Source of the DNA: an unicellular cyanobacterium SU3
Lineage (GTDB): Bacteria > Cyanobacteriota > Cyanobacteriia > Cyanobacteriales > Microcystaceae
Reading direction: 5' to 3'
DNA: 64,000 bases
NCBI GenBank assembly: GCA_002172675.1
Contig: NETF01000109.1
Span: 1 to 64,000, forward strand
Below, one piece after another: positions 18,880-26,606 of the stretch. The notes below the pieces were generated by a model that saw nothing but the letters and a program-made list of their open reading frames with translations, was not told the DNA's origin and ran no database searches. Within the stretch, counting starts at the first letter, position 1. Every line of letters begins with the position of its first letter. The translations under genes and the position numbers were made by a program.

Positions 18880-18913
18880 AAAAAAATAGCCACGCGCTTC
18901 AAGCAACGTGGCC
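18880..18913 (-). terminator. Rho-independent terminator of the acyl-ACP synthetase-ylqD unit
   Basis: Reading leftwards, GCCACG/CGTGGC (18908-18913 with 18890-18895) forms the stem and is followed by a run of eight T residues (complement of 18880-18887). It starts 8 bp after the ylqD stop, the expected place for an intrinsic terminator. Confidence 0.8.
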
Positions 18914-18920
18914 ATGTTAA

Positions 18921-19370
18921 TTAGATTTCTCCGCGTATTTCTTCAATTACGCCGTCACGAATGACAATTTCTACATTTAATTTTTTCACTAAATTGTCTC
19001 CTTTTTCGACGCGGAAAAAGCTTTCCATTTGTCCTTGCACTACTTCTTGTTCAAGTTCAACTACTTGCACTTGTTGCATTTGTTGTAAGAATTGATTTTT
19101 TCTTTCTAAAAATTCACTTTTTTTCTGATTAACCTGTAATTGAATATTATCAATTTGTTGGGTTGTTTGTTCACCCGGAGGAGAAACACTTTGTTTTTGG
19201 ATCTCAGAAATTGCTCTTTGTCCTTGCATTTCAATTTGTTGCATTTGGTTGTCAAGCTGGCTAATTTGTGCTTGCAGTTGTTGCTGCATTTCTTCTTTCC
19301 AGCGAGTGGTAACGATCACTTTTAAATTGACTGGCCGTTTCAATAACAAACTGGTGTTTGCGTCTTCCAT
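18921..19370 (-). CDS. YlqD-family coiled-coil protein
   Basis: 149 residues. It starts with the family hallmark LLLKRPVNLKVIVTTRWKEE, continues with a long Gln-rich coiled coil (about 28-110), and ends with a small beta domain, FFRVEKGDNLVKKLNVEIVI. YlqD proteins occur in Firmicutes and cyanobacteria and have no assigned function. The gene is 34 bp downstream of the acyl-ACP synthetase gene and followed by a terminator, so the two likely form an operon. Confidence 0.88.
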   Translation of the reverse strand: MEDANTSLLLKRPVNLKVIVTTRWKEEMQQQLQAQISQLDNQMQQIEMQGQRAISEIQKQSVSPPGEQTTQQIDNIQLQVNQKKSEFLERKNQFLQQMQQVQVVELEQEVVQGQMESFFRVEKGDNLVKKLNVEIVIRDGVIEEIRGEI

Positions 19371-19404
19371 GAATATTTTCTCCGTTGACTAATTTTTTCA
19401 ATGA

Positions 19405-21321
19405 TTAAGATTCAAACATCCCGTCGATCATACCCTGATATCGTTCTGTGACCACAGGCCGTTTTAATTTTAGGGTTTGGGTCATCATACCGTTGTCGAC
19501 GGAAAAAGGTTCTAGGATCAATTCAAAGGCTTTAATTTGGTCATCTGGGCGGTATCCGGGGCGGTTTTTGACTTCTCGGTTCAGTTCTTGTTTAAATAAA
19601 TCTTGAACGGGTTTCCCATAAAGATCGCTATTAACGATCGCTTCTCTGTTGGCATCTTCAGAGGGAAACGTCAGGTTAAGTTGTTGATTTTTGTTCCATG
19701 TTTGCAATGCGTCTAAGTTGGGTACAATTAAAGCGCCTAAAGCTTTTTGATCTTGTCCCACTAACATCATTTGGTCAATGTAAGGACTTCTGACACAAGC
19801 ATCTTCGATAGGTTGGGGTTCGATATTTTCGCCATTACTTAAAACGATGGTATCTTTGGCCCGTCCGCTAATCACCAGATCATTCATGGGGGTGATCCAT
19901 CCTAAGTCCCCACTATTAAACCATCCTTCGGAATTGATCGCTTTGGCCGTTGCTTCGGGTTTTTTATAATATCCTTGCATCACTTGGGGGCCGCGTATAA
20001 GAACAACCCCTTTTTTGCCCTGGGAAAGGGGTTCACCGGTATCAAGATCAACGATCTTGATCTCGGTTTTGGGAATAGGTTGACCAGAGGAACCCCGTAG
20101 GTTATGACTATGGGTGCGTGCATTGGTGACGGGCGCGGTTTCAGTGAGTCCGTAACCCACTAACACAGGAACGTTGATGATCTCGTAGAACTCGTCTAAA
20201 TGTTTAGCGAGAGAACCGCCACCACTGACTAGGGTTTCAAAATTACCCCCTAAACCCTCTCGAATTTTCTTGTATACTAATTTATCCCCTAAATTGTGTA
20301 AAGGAGCTAATAAGGAGGCTTTTAGTCGTGCTATGAGCCTTTCTGTTGCCGACGCATCGAAGTGTTCTAAGCTCATATTATTAGCAATGCGTCTTGAAAG
20401 GATAAAAGTTTGAGAAATATTGAAGAAAAACTGGACTATTTTTTGTTGGGTAGGACTTTGTTCTCTGAATTGTTTCTGTATTCCTTCATAAAGGGAGTCC
20501 CAAAGACGGGGAACCCCTACCATGTGATGGGGTTTAAACTTCTTGAGATCGGTCTTAAAGTTGCGGATATTAGTATAAATGAGGGTGCATCCTTGAGAGA
20601 GTAGGAAATATTCTCCACTCCGTTCGTAAGCGTGCCAAGAGGGTAAAATACTGAGAACTTTATCCCCTGGTTTGGGTTGGATGACTGCATCTAAATTCTT
20701 AACTTGGTGCAATAGATTACCATGAGATAACATTGCACCTTTAGGTTGTCCGGTGGTTCCTGATGTATAAATTAAGGTAGCTAAGTCATCATCCTCTTTG
20801 GTGATAGGGTTTAGGTTATGTTTTGCCCCTTCTTCCATCAGTTGACTATAGTTTAAGGTTTTGATGGAATCGTCTGTTTTGGGGATTTCATCACTGAGTA
20901 GGATGATGAGTTGTAAGGGGATTTCGTCACAAAAAGAGCGTATTTTATCTAAAGTTTTCTGATTTTCTACGATCAGGGTACTACTATCACTATCTCTTAG
21001 AATATAGGCTATTTCGTTTTTATCTGCTTGTGCCGATCGCACTGCATTAGCTGCACCAGCTAACATTGATCCTTGATCGGCTATGAACCAACGAGGACTG
21101 TTATCAGCAATCAAGCTAATTTTATCATCTGGGGTGACTCCTAACGCTTGCAATCCAGAGGCAAATTGTTTGATTTGTTGGTATAACTGAGCAAAAGTGA
21201 GTTTGACTTCTGGTTTGCTATGGGGGTCGTGAAGTGCGAGGATATCAGAGAATTTTTTAGCGGCGATCGCCCATACATCGGGTAAGGCGGTTAAGTTAGT
21301 ATATTCAGAAATGTTTGTCAT
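19405..21321 (-). CDS. aas: Long-chain acyl-ACP/acyl-CoA synthetase
   Basis: 638 residues. The adenylate-forming family motifs are present: TLIYTSGTTGQPKGAMLSHG (183-201) at the AMP site, VLVGYGLTETAPVTN, and GWFNSGDLGWITPM followed by GRAKDTIVLSNGEN. The N-terminus and length match the cyanobacterial acyl-ACP synthetase (Synechocystis slr1609 type), which reactivates free fatty acids released from membrane lipids. Whether ACP or CoA is the acceptor cannot be read here; ACP is the usual cyanobacterial partner. It is the first gene of a unit with ylqD. Confidence 0.93.
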   Translation of the reverse strand: MTNISEYTNLTALPDVWAIAAKKFSDILALHDPHSKPEVKLTFAQLYQQIKQFASGLQALGVTPDDKISLIADNSPRWFIADQGSMLAGAANAVRSAQADKNEIAYILRDSDSSTLIVENQKTLDKIRSFCDEIPLQLIILLSDEIPKTDDSIKTLNYSQLMEEGAKHNLNPITKEDDDLATLIYTSGTTGQPKGAMLSHGNLLHQVKNLDAVIQPKPGDKVLSILPSWHAYERSGEYFLLSQGCTLIYTNIRNFKTDLKKFKPHHMVGVPRLWDSLYEGIQKQFREQSPTQQKIVQFFFNISQTFILSRRIANNMSLEHFDASATERLIARLKASLLAPLHNLGDKLVYKKIREGLGGNFETLVSGGGSLAKHLDEFYEIINVPVLVGYGLTETAPVTNARTHSHNLRGSSGQPIPKTEIKIVDLDTGEPLSQGKKGVVLIRGPQVMQGYYKKPEATAKAINSEGWFNSGDLGWITPMNDLVISGRAKDTIVLSNGENIEPQPIEDACVRSPYIDQMMLVGQDQKALGALIVPNLDALQTWNKNQQLNLTFPSEDANREAIVNSDLYGKPVQDLFKQELNREVKNRPGYRPDDQIKAFELILEPFSVDNGMMTQTLKLKRPVVTERYQGMIDGMFES

Positions 21322-21571
21322 AGCATTAATATTAGTAATGGTTTTACCCTATAGACTAGCTAATAATGGGGTAATTGTTCCCATGTTAGGGGTTTAATGC
21401 TAAGTTTTGAAGGGGAATAGTGACAGTTTTTTTAGTGAACTGATTAATTAATTTGATATATTTGTAATGATTTTGGTAATATTTTTTTCTAATAATACTG
21501 TACCTTTTTAAGGTATCCCTCTGCATCAGATCCCTTGAATCCATAAAGAGCCTAATGTGTTAATGTACAAA

Positions 21572-21645
21572 TGGCTCGGGGCAGATTTGAACTGCCGACC
21601 TTGGGCTTATGAGTCCCCTGCTCTAACCAACTGAGCTACCGAGCC
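21572..21645 (-). tRNA. trnM: tRNA with CAU anticodon, elongator Met-like
   Basis: The reverse strand gives a 74-nt cloverleaf: acceptor GGCTCGG/CCGAGCC, D-arm GCTC...GAGC, anticodon loop CTCATAA, and T-arm with GTTCAAAT, ending in A without encoded CCA. The body (GTAGCTCAGTTGGTTAGAGCA) is like elongator tRNA-Met. The anticodon stem has apparent mismatches at its top (G27-A43) and bottom (A31-G39) positions. A tRNA-Ile2 with lysidine-modified CAU is the alternative. Confidence 0.85.
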
Positions 21646-21775
21646 GTTATTTTCGCACCTTTGCTATCATAACCAAAAAACGAGTAAATGTCCACATTAA
21701 TCACAAAAAAAATCAGAGAAGTTTGTTCTTCCCTGATCTAATTTATCCCATCGCTCGAATTCACAAAATTATCTT

Positions 21776-23827
21776 TTAGCGATTCTTAGGTAAAAAGGCC
21801 ATGGGGTTTTGTGCGCCTCTACCACTGGGATGGATTTCGTAGTGAAGGTGGGGACCAGTGCTGAAACCGGTGCTACCCATTTCGGCAATTTGCTGACCTT
21901 GTTCTACTTTTTGGCCACGACGCACTAAAATACGGCTATTGTGAGCGTATAAGGTAATACTGCCATCAGGATGACGAACTTTAACTAAATTACCATAGCC
22001 ACCAGAATTCCAGCCTGCGGTAATAACTTCACCAGGGGCTGAAGCCACAATAGGCGTTCCCACAGGGGCTGCAATATCAATCCCTTTGTGCATTCTTCCC
22101 CAACGACGACCAAACCCAGAAGTAAGAACACCTTTACTCGGCCAAATATGACCGGTAAACTTCATGGGAGCATCGGGAAGAAAATCATCGGGGTTGGAGA
22201 TACCGGGGAGTTCCGGGCCTACAGCGGTTCCGACAGGAATTTCAAATGCGTCGTTGTAACTAGCTGGGTTGCTAGGGGCAGCACTAATTAATTCAGGTTT
22301 TCTGCTGTTTAATCGTTCTTCGATCGCCTGTTGAGGGGAGGTAATTCCTTGGCGATCGCTTGCCCATTCAGAATTTAAGGCTTCTCCAACCACTGTTTTA
22401 TTAGATGAACGAGAACGGGGTTGATCAAGAGAAATGTCTGATTCTCGTTGTCCATAGTCTTGTTGCAAGGTGACGATATCCGCCTTTAACTTATCGGTAT
22501 GAGATTGTTGAGCCGATGAAATTTGGATATCAATGGTTTCAGTCTCACGGCTAGAAATTAAACTTCTAGAGGATTGACTATTTGACTGAAATTCATCAAA
22601 CACAGAGGGCAAGGTGCCTCTTTGAGTGGATTGAGCTTTAGCGACGGTATTGGTTTGAGGAATCATCAAGGTTTGATTGACCCGAATTAAATTGGCGTTG
22701 GTAATACCGTTAGCGCGGATTAATTGTTGGGTTGAAATGCCATGATTACGAGCAATACTATTGAGGGTATCCCCTGGACGAACCCGATAGCTTTTTTCTG
22801 TTGCTTTAATGGTTGGTTTCGGAACAGTTGGCCGTTTTGGTGGGATAAAAGAAGTTTGTTCGGGGCGGTTTAAATTAATCGATTGAGGACTTTCTGAAGT
22901 TTGCTTGTCCTCTTCTGCGGGAATAACATTGAGGGGAATGGGTTGATCGGATTCAATTCTAGCGGTGGTTTTTAGTTCGAGAGAGGGAACCACAGGAATC
23001 TCTGATTGCTCATCTTTCTCTAAAATTGACCCTGTAAGAGAGGCAAATTTTTCTTTTTCTTCTTTTTGAGCCACTGACTCCTGTTTATCTTCAGCATTAA
23101 ATACAGGAATTTCAATAGCTTGAGCCACTTTGACTTTTTCCACATCAACCATTGTTGATTGTTCGGATGGCTGGTTTAGGGGTTGACTAACATCAGCTAT
23201 AGCTTCTCCTTGTGCGCTAACTTTAGCTTCTTCGGTTTTCAGTTCGGCTAAACTATCTTGGAGACGCTGACGGGTTTCTCTGAGGTGATCGAGAGACGTA
23301 TTAACTGATTTTGTGCCAACGTTTTTACTGTTTGGTTTGCTATCTGTGGAGCTTTTTGGGGTAATTTTGTCAACTGAGTCTTTAGGGGAGGGAATTTTGA
23401 TGGTTTTCCCTGGCTCTAATTTGGCCGTGAGGGTCAGATTGTTAATAGAAGCGATCGCTTCTGGTCTCACTTGATAGTCTTGTGCCAGTTGAGCAATGGT
23501 TTCTCCGGCCTCTACCTTGTGTTTAAAGGCCAGAGGAGCGAGTTGACTATCTCTAGTGCCAGCATCAGAAATATTGGGAAGACTCGGAATAGCTGTATTC
23601 GCCGTCACAGCGTTAGCTGCCATTGCTGCTTTGTCTTGACTCAATAACATTCCGGTTGCGCCCATAGAGATGGCTAAGCCGATCATGGCCGCTGAACGAC
23701 GAACGCGATTTTTTTCACTTGAGGGCAGTTTGTTTTGAGAGTCTTCCGAAGAAGCTGCTCCCTTGGTTTGGGTATAGTCTGCCAGACAAGAAGACATTGC
23801 TGTTATTTCGTTGAATTTACCTTTCAA
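21776..23827 (-). CDS. LysM-domain M23 metallopeptidase (murein endopeptidase/NlpD-like)
   Basis: About 683 residues from TTG at 23825-23827, chosen because AGGAGG (complement of 23834-23839) lies 6 bases upstream; the frame stays open to an ATG at 23866, and an ATG at 23797 is also possible. A hydrophobic segment, AAMIGLAISMGATGMLL, acts as signal or anchor. Two LysM domains follow (YQVRPEAIASINNL and YRVRPGDTLNSIARNHG), separated by a long disordered linker. The C-terminus is a peptidase M23 domain with HKGID, LYAHNSRILV and HLHYEIH supplying the zinc ligands. It should cut or regulate cutting of peptidoglycan crosslinks during growth or division. Confidence 0.93.
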   Translation of the reverse strand: MKGKFNEITAMSSCLADYTQTKGAASSEDSQNKLPSSEKNRVRRSAAMIGLAISMGATGMLLSQDKAAMAANAVTANTAIPSLPNISDAGTRDSQLAPLAFKHKVEAGETIAQLAQDYQVRPEAIASINNLTLTAKLEPGKTIKIPSPKDSVDKITPKSSTDSKPNSKNVGTKSVNTSLDHLRETRQRLQDSLAELKTEEAKVSAQGEAIADVSQPLNQPSEQSTMVDVEKVKVAQAIEIPVFNAEDKQESVAQKEEKEKFASLTGSILEKDEQSEIPVVPSLELKTTARIESDQPIPLNVIPAEEDKQTSESPQSINLNRPEQTSFIPPKRPTVPKPTIKATEKSYRVRPGDTLNSIARNHGISTQQLIRANGITNANLIRVNQTLMIPQTNTVAKAQSTQRGTLPSVFDEFQSNSQSSRSLISSRETETIDIQISSAQQSHTDKLKADIVTLQQDYGQRESDISLDQPRSRSSNKTVVGEALNSEWASDRQGITSPQQAIEERLNSRKPELISAAPSNPASYNDAFEIPVGTAVGPELPGISNPDDFLPDAPMKFTGHIWPSKGVLTSGFGRRWGRMHKGIDIAAPVGTPIVASAPGEVITAGWNSGGYGNLVKVRHPDGSITLYAHNSRILVRRGQKVEQGQQIAEMGSTGFSTGPHLHYEIHPSGRGAQNPMAFLPKNR

Positions 23828-23866
23828 GGACAACCTCCTACTGTGTGAACGAGCGATTGAGACCAT

Positions 23867-24245
23867 AAAGAGTCTTTAGGGATGATTTTTGACTGAGTAA
23901 ACCTATCAAAGTTTAGTTTTAATTCAGATTGCCAATTAAGTCAATATACCTAGTCAGTATGTTATGAGAAATTAACTTGTTTTGCTTATTTTAAACAAGC
24001 GTGAATTGATTGTAATCTACTCAGCAATTCTTCATCTATGTTTAATGATTGTTGCAAGACGCGAGTTGGTTGACGCTCCAGATGTTAAAAAGGTTTCATT
24101 GGAGGTAATTGTTTCTGCTTAATGTCTTGATGTTAGGGCTTTTCGACTTTTTAACGATTATTGTTTGTTTTTATGTTTAATTGAAAAAAGGAATGATAGA
24201 AATTTCTTATTAAAAATATGATCAATTTATTTACTTCTGTATTGT
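23867..24245. other. Intergenic leader upstream of the M23 peptidase gene
   Basis: About 380 bp between the M23 gene and trmL on the same strand. I looked for a c-di-AMP (ydaO-type) riboswitch, which precedes some bacterial cell-wall hydrolase genes, and did not find its conserved core. There is no coding frame of note. The stretch is AT-rich and may hold the promoter and a long leader. Confidence 0.4.
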
Positions 24246-24707
24246 TTAATGTAATTGATCTAACTGTCTTAAGGCTTCAAACAAGCCAACGGCTACACTG
24301 ACAGATAGGTTTAGGCTTCTGACTTTCGGGTGAGGCATGGGAATATAAAGCATTTGATCGCATTGCTCTTGAAAAGTTAAGGGAAGTCCTTCACTTTCGC
24401 TGCCAAACACTAACCAGTCATCCTCTTGAAACTGACAATCTCCGTAACAGGATTTTCCTCTGACACTAAATCCTAATAACCGCCCTTGTTGTTGTTGATG
24501 ATAAGCTCGAAATTGGGCTAAATCTAAATGATAATGAAGGTTGACATGGGGCCAATAATCGAGTCCGGCTCGTTTGAGATAGCGATCGCTCAATTCAAAG
24601 CCTAACGGCCCCACCAGATGAAGTTCTGTATTGGTAGCGGCACAAGTTCTGGCGATATTCCCTGTATTTGGAGGAATTTGAGGATTAACTAAAACGACTC
24701 TGGGCAT
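24246..24707 (-). CDS. trmL: tRNA (cytidine/uridine-34-2'-O)-methyltransferase
   Basis: 153 residues from ATG 24707 (MPRVVLVNPQIPPNTGNIAR). The frame reaches 24749, but the added 14 residues are not family-like. SPOUT-class motifs are clear: IPPNTGNIARTC, WLVFGSESEGLP and the knot segment MPHPKVRSLNLSVSVAVGL. The enzyme methylates the ribose at the wobble position of tRNA-Leu isoacceptors using SAM. It is next to gshA but separated by about 80 bp. Confidence 0.94.
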   Translation of the reverse strand: MPRVVLVNPQIPPNTGNIARTCAATNTELHLVGPLGFELSDRYLKRAGLDYWPHVNLHYHLDLAQFRAYHQQQQGRLLGFSVRGKSCYGDCQFQEDDWLVFGSESEGLPLTFQEQCDQMLYIPMPHPKVRSLNLSVSVAVGLFEALRQLDQLH

Positions 24708-24828
24708 AATGATTGATAGCTTTTTTTTATAGATAAAATACTCTGTCAAAAGAATTAAATTTATTTAACAATCTTTCTATCTTGATTGAAAAGATTTATC
24801 GATATAATTGGCAAAATTGAATTTCTTT

Positions 24829-25974
24829 TTAAGCAACTAACAGAGCATCACAGAGTTTATCTTCTAACATTTTTTCTTGTTGGGCTACGGTTTGGATTTC
24901 TGCGGTTATAATTGAGGGAATATCTTGAGAAAGCTGATATTTCTTTAACCATTGTTGCGCTAAGTTCCCATTACGTAAAATCTTTTTCACTGGGGAGAGA
25001 AAACAACTAAATCCATTCTTTTTTGCTATGGGACTCACTGATTGATACATTTGTTCGATCCAAGTAGTTGCTTCAATTTTACGACCATCTCGCCAATGAT
25101 ACAGTTGTGCCTCTAAACTGTGTTTGGCTGCTTCGGTTTCATTGTGATGGGTAATATCGAGTAAAGCATCAGGGGAGAGTTGACTATCACTGAGGGGATC
25201 AAGAGTAGGATCGTCCATTAATTGTAAGATACGAGCTTCTAATAGGGCAATAACAGACAATAAAGAAATGGGGTCAACAATTAAATCACAAATTCGCAAT
25301 TCTAAGCGATTTAGATTATAAGGCCGATTATGACCATTAGGGCGGACTGATGTCCATAGATGGCGGACATTTTGCATGGTTTTGATTTGTAACTGTTCTT
25401 CTGTCCACTGAATGAAATGACGATGACTCTCGAAGAAAGGGACTTGTTGAGGGGTTTGAGGGAACATCTGCCAACGAGTGGAGTGAGAACCGGTTACTCG
25501 TCCATCTAAGAAAGGAGAAGAGGCACTTAAAGCTAGATAGAGAGGAGCTTCAACTCGGACTAAACGACAAGCTTGCATTAATAATTCTGGGTCATTAATG
25601 CCGATATTAATATGAATACTAGCGGTGACTACATCAGTTCCGTATGTGTCTTCAATGTAGCTATGATAAGGATTAATGGGATCAGAGCGATAAAACTGGC
25701 TACTATCCCCTAAAGAGAGGGTACTACCGGGAATGATGGTGTAATTGCCGATTTTTTGTAAATATTCTCTTAAACCCTGCCTAGGACGAACTAAGGCACA
25801 TAGGAGGCGATCATAACAGCATAAAGGGGCGGTAGTGTATTCAACATTACGACTATCCGGTTCTCTCACAAACCCATTAAGATCCTTAGTAATGCGATCG
25901 GATAATCCTATAATGTCACCTTGGGATGTCCCTGTGTACATTTCTACTTCAACGCCTTTGCATAGTCGTGTCAT
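24829..25974 (-). CDS. gshA: Glutamate-cysteine ligase, cyanobacterial type
   Basis: 381 residues, matching the cyanobacterial GshA family (GCS2-like). It begins CKGVEVEMYTG and has YTTAPLCCYDRLL, IIPGSTLSLGD, a GTDVVTASIHINIGI segment forming the active-site strand, and NRPYNLNRLELRICDLI, with the conserved Arg/Glu pair. It catalyses the ATP-dependent first step of glutathione synthesis. No gshB in the window. It is divergent from the secreted protein at 26040 across a 65-bp gap. Confidence 0.93.
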   Translation of the reverse strand: MTRLCKGVEVEMYTGTSQGDIIGLSDRITKDLNGFVREPDSRNVEYTTAPLCCYDRLLCALVRPRQGLREYLQKIGNYTIIPGSTLSLGDSSQFYRSDPINPYHSYIEDTYGTDVVTASIHINIGINDPELLMQACRLVRVEAPLYLALSASSPFLDGRVTGSHSTRWQMFPQTPQQVPFFESHRHFIQWTEEQLQIKTMQNVRHLWTSVRPNGHNRPYNLNRLELRICDLIVDPISLLSVIALLEARILQLMDDPTLDPLSDSQLSPDALLDITHHNETEAAKHSLEAQLYHWRDGRKIEATTWIEQMYQSVSPIAKKNGFSCFLSPVKKILRNGNLAQQWLKKYQLSQDIPSIITAEIQTVAQQEKMLEDKLCDALLVA

Positions 25975-26039
25975 AATTCCTCTGATAGCATGGCCTTTGT
26001 TGCCTTATAGTATCTATTATTAACGATATTGACTGACAA

Positions 26040-26606
26040 ATGATCAATTATTTTTATTTGTTTTGTTATTGTTGCTTGAATTTTTTGCTTTTTCCTGCGG
26101 ATATCACAAGTGAGTCTATCGATAAGAATAGGGAACAGGGAATAGGGAACACTAAACAAATAGAATATTTAAGTAGTAACCCGACAATACGCTTTGCTGA
26201 TTCACTGTTGGGGAGTCAACAAGCGGTCAAAAATAATATTGATTCTGATGATTCTTCTAATATTATTGATCACGGTAATTTTATTATTGGCCTTTGGCGT
26301 GGTTTTCATGAATCTGAGGAATTAACTGTTTATTATGGTTATCAGTTTCGTCCTGATGGTAGTTTTTTAGCAAGACATCGTATTTATCAAGATAAAAAGA
26401 GTATTGAGGATATTACTTGGCAAGGAGAATGGCAGTTTATAGATAACACTTTAAAACTAAAAGGGTTTGATTTAAAGGATAAAAATCAATTAGCTACCCT
26501 TGAATTTAAGTTAACTGACACTTTTAAATTGGCGTATGAAACAGGTTCTTTATCTGCTTCTTATCAACAGATGATTTTAAACAAGATTGGTTTTTTCTCA
26601 AATTAG
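26040..26606 (+). CDS. Small secreted protein of unknown function with an in-frame tandem repeat
   Basis: 188 residues. The N-terminal 20 residues are very hydrophobic (FYLFCYCCLNFLLFP) and should act as signal peptide. Residues about 30-38 are encoded by a purine-rich tandem repeat (26128-26151). The C-terminal 100 residues look like a small beta barrel: FIIGLWRGFHESEELTVYYG, YQFRPDGSFLARH, WQGEWQFIDNTLKL, a pattern of lipocalin-like domains. Function unknown. The last 83 bp overlap the 3' end of the convergent NB-ARC gene. Confidence 0.7.
   Translation: MINYFYLFCYCCLNFLLFPADITSESIDKNREQGIGNTKQIEYLSSNPTIRFADSLLGSQQAVKNNIDSDDSSNIIDHGNFIIGLWRGFHESEELTVYYGYQFRPDGSFLARHRIYQDKKSIEDITWQGEWQFIDNTLKLKGFDLKDKNQLATLEFKLTDTFKLAYETGSLSASYQQMILNKIGFFSN
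26128..26151. repeat. Purine-rich short tandem repeat inside a coding region
   Basis: Three consecutive units of ATAGGGAAC / CAGGGA type are read in frame within the secreted-protein gene. The same GGGAAC/GGGAGC type of repeat recurs in intergenic DNA at 37010-37049 and 37117-37135, so this is a family of short tandem repeats in the genome, here captured by a gene. Confidence 0.6.

Noticed and set aside
23867-24245. Possible c-di-AMP (ydaO) riboswitch before the M23 peptidase gene
   Set aside because: Looked for because such switches control cell-wall hydrolases, but the conserved core was not found.
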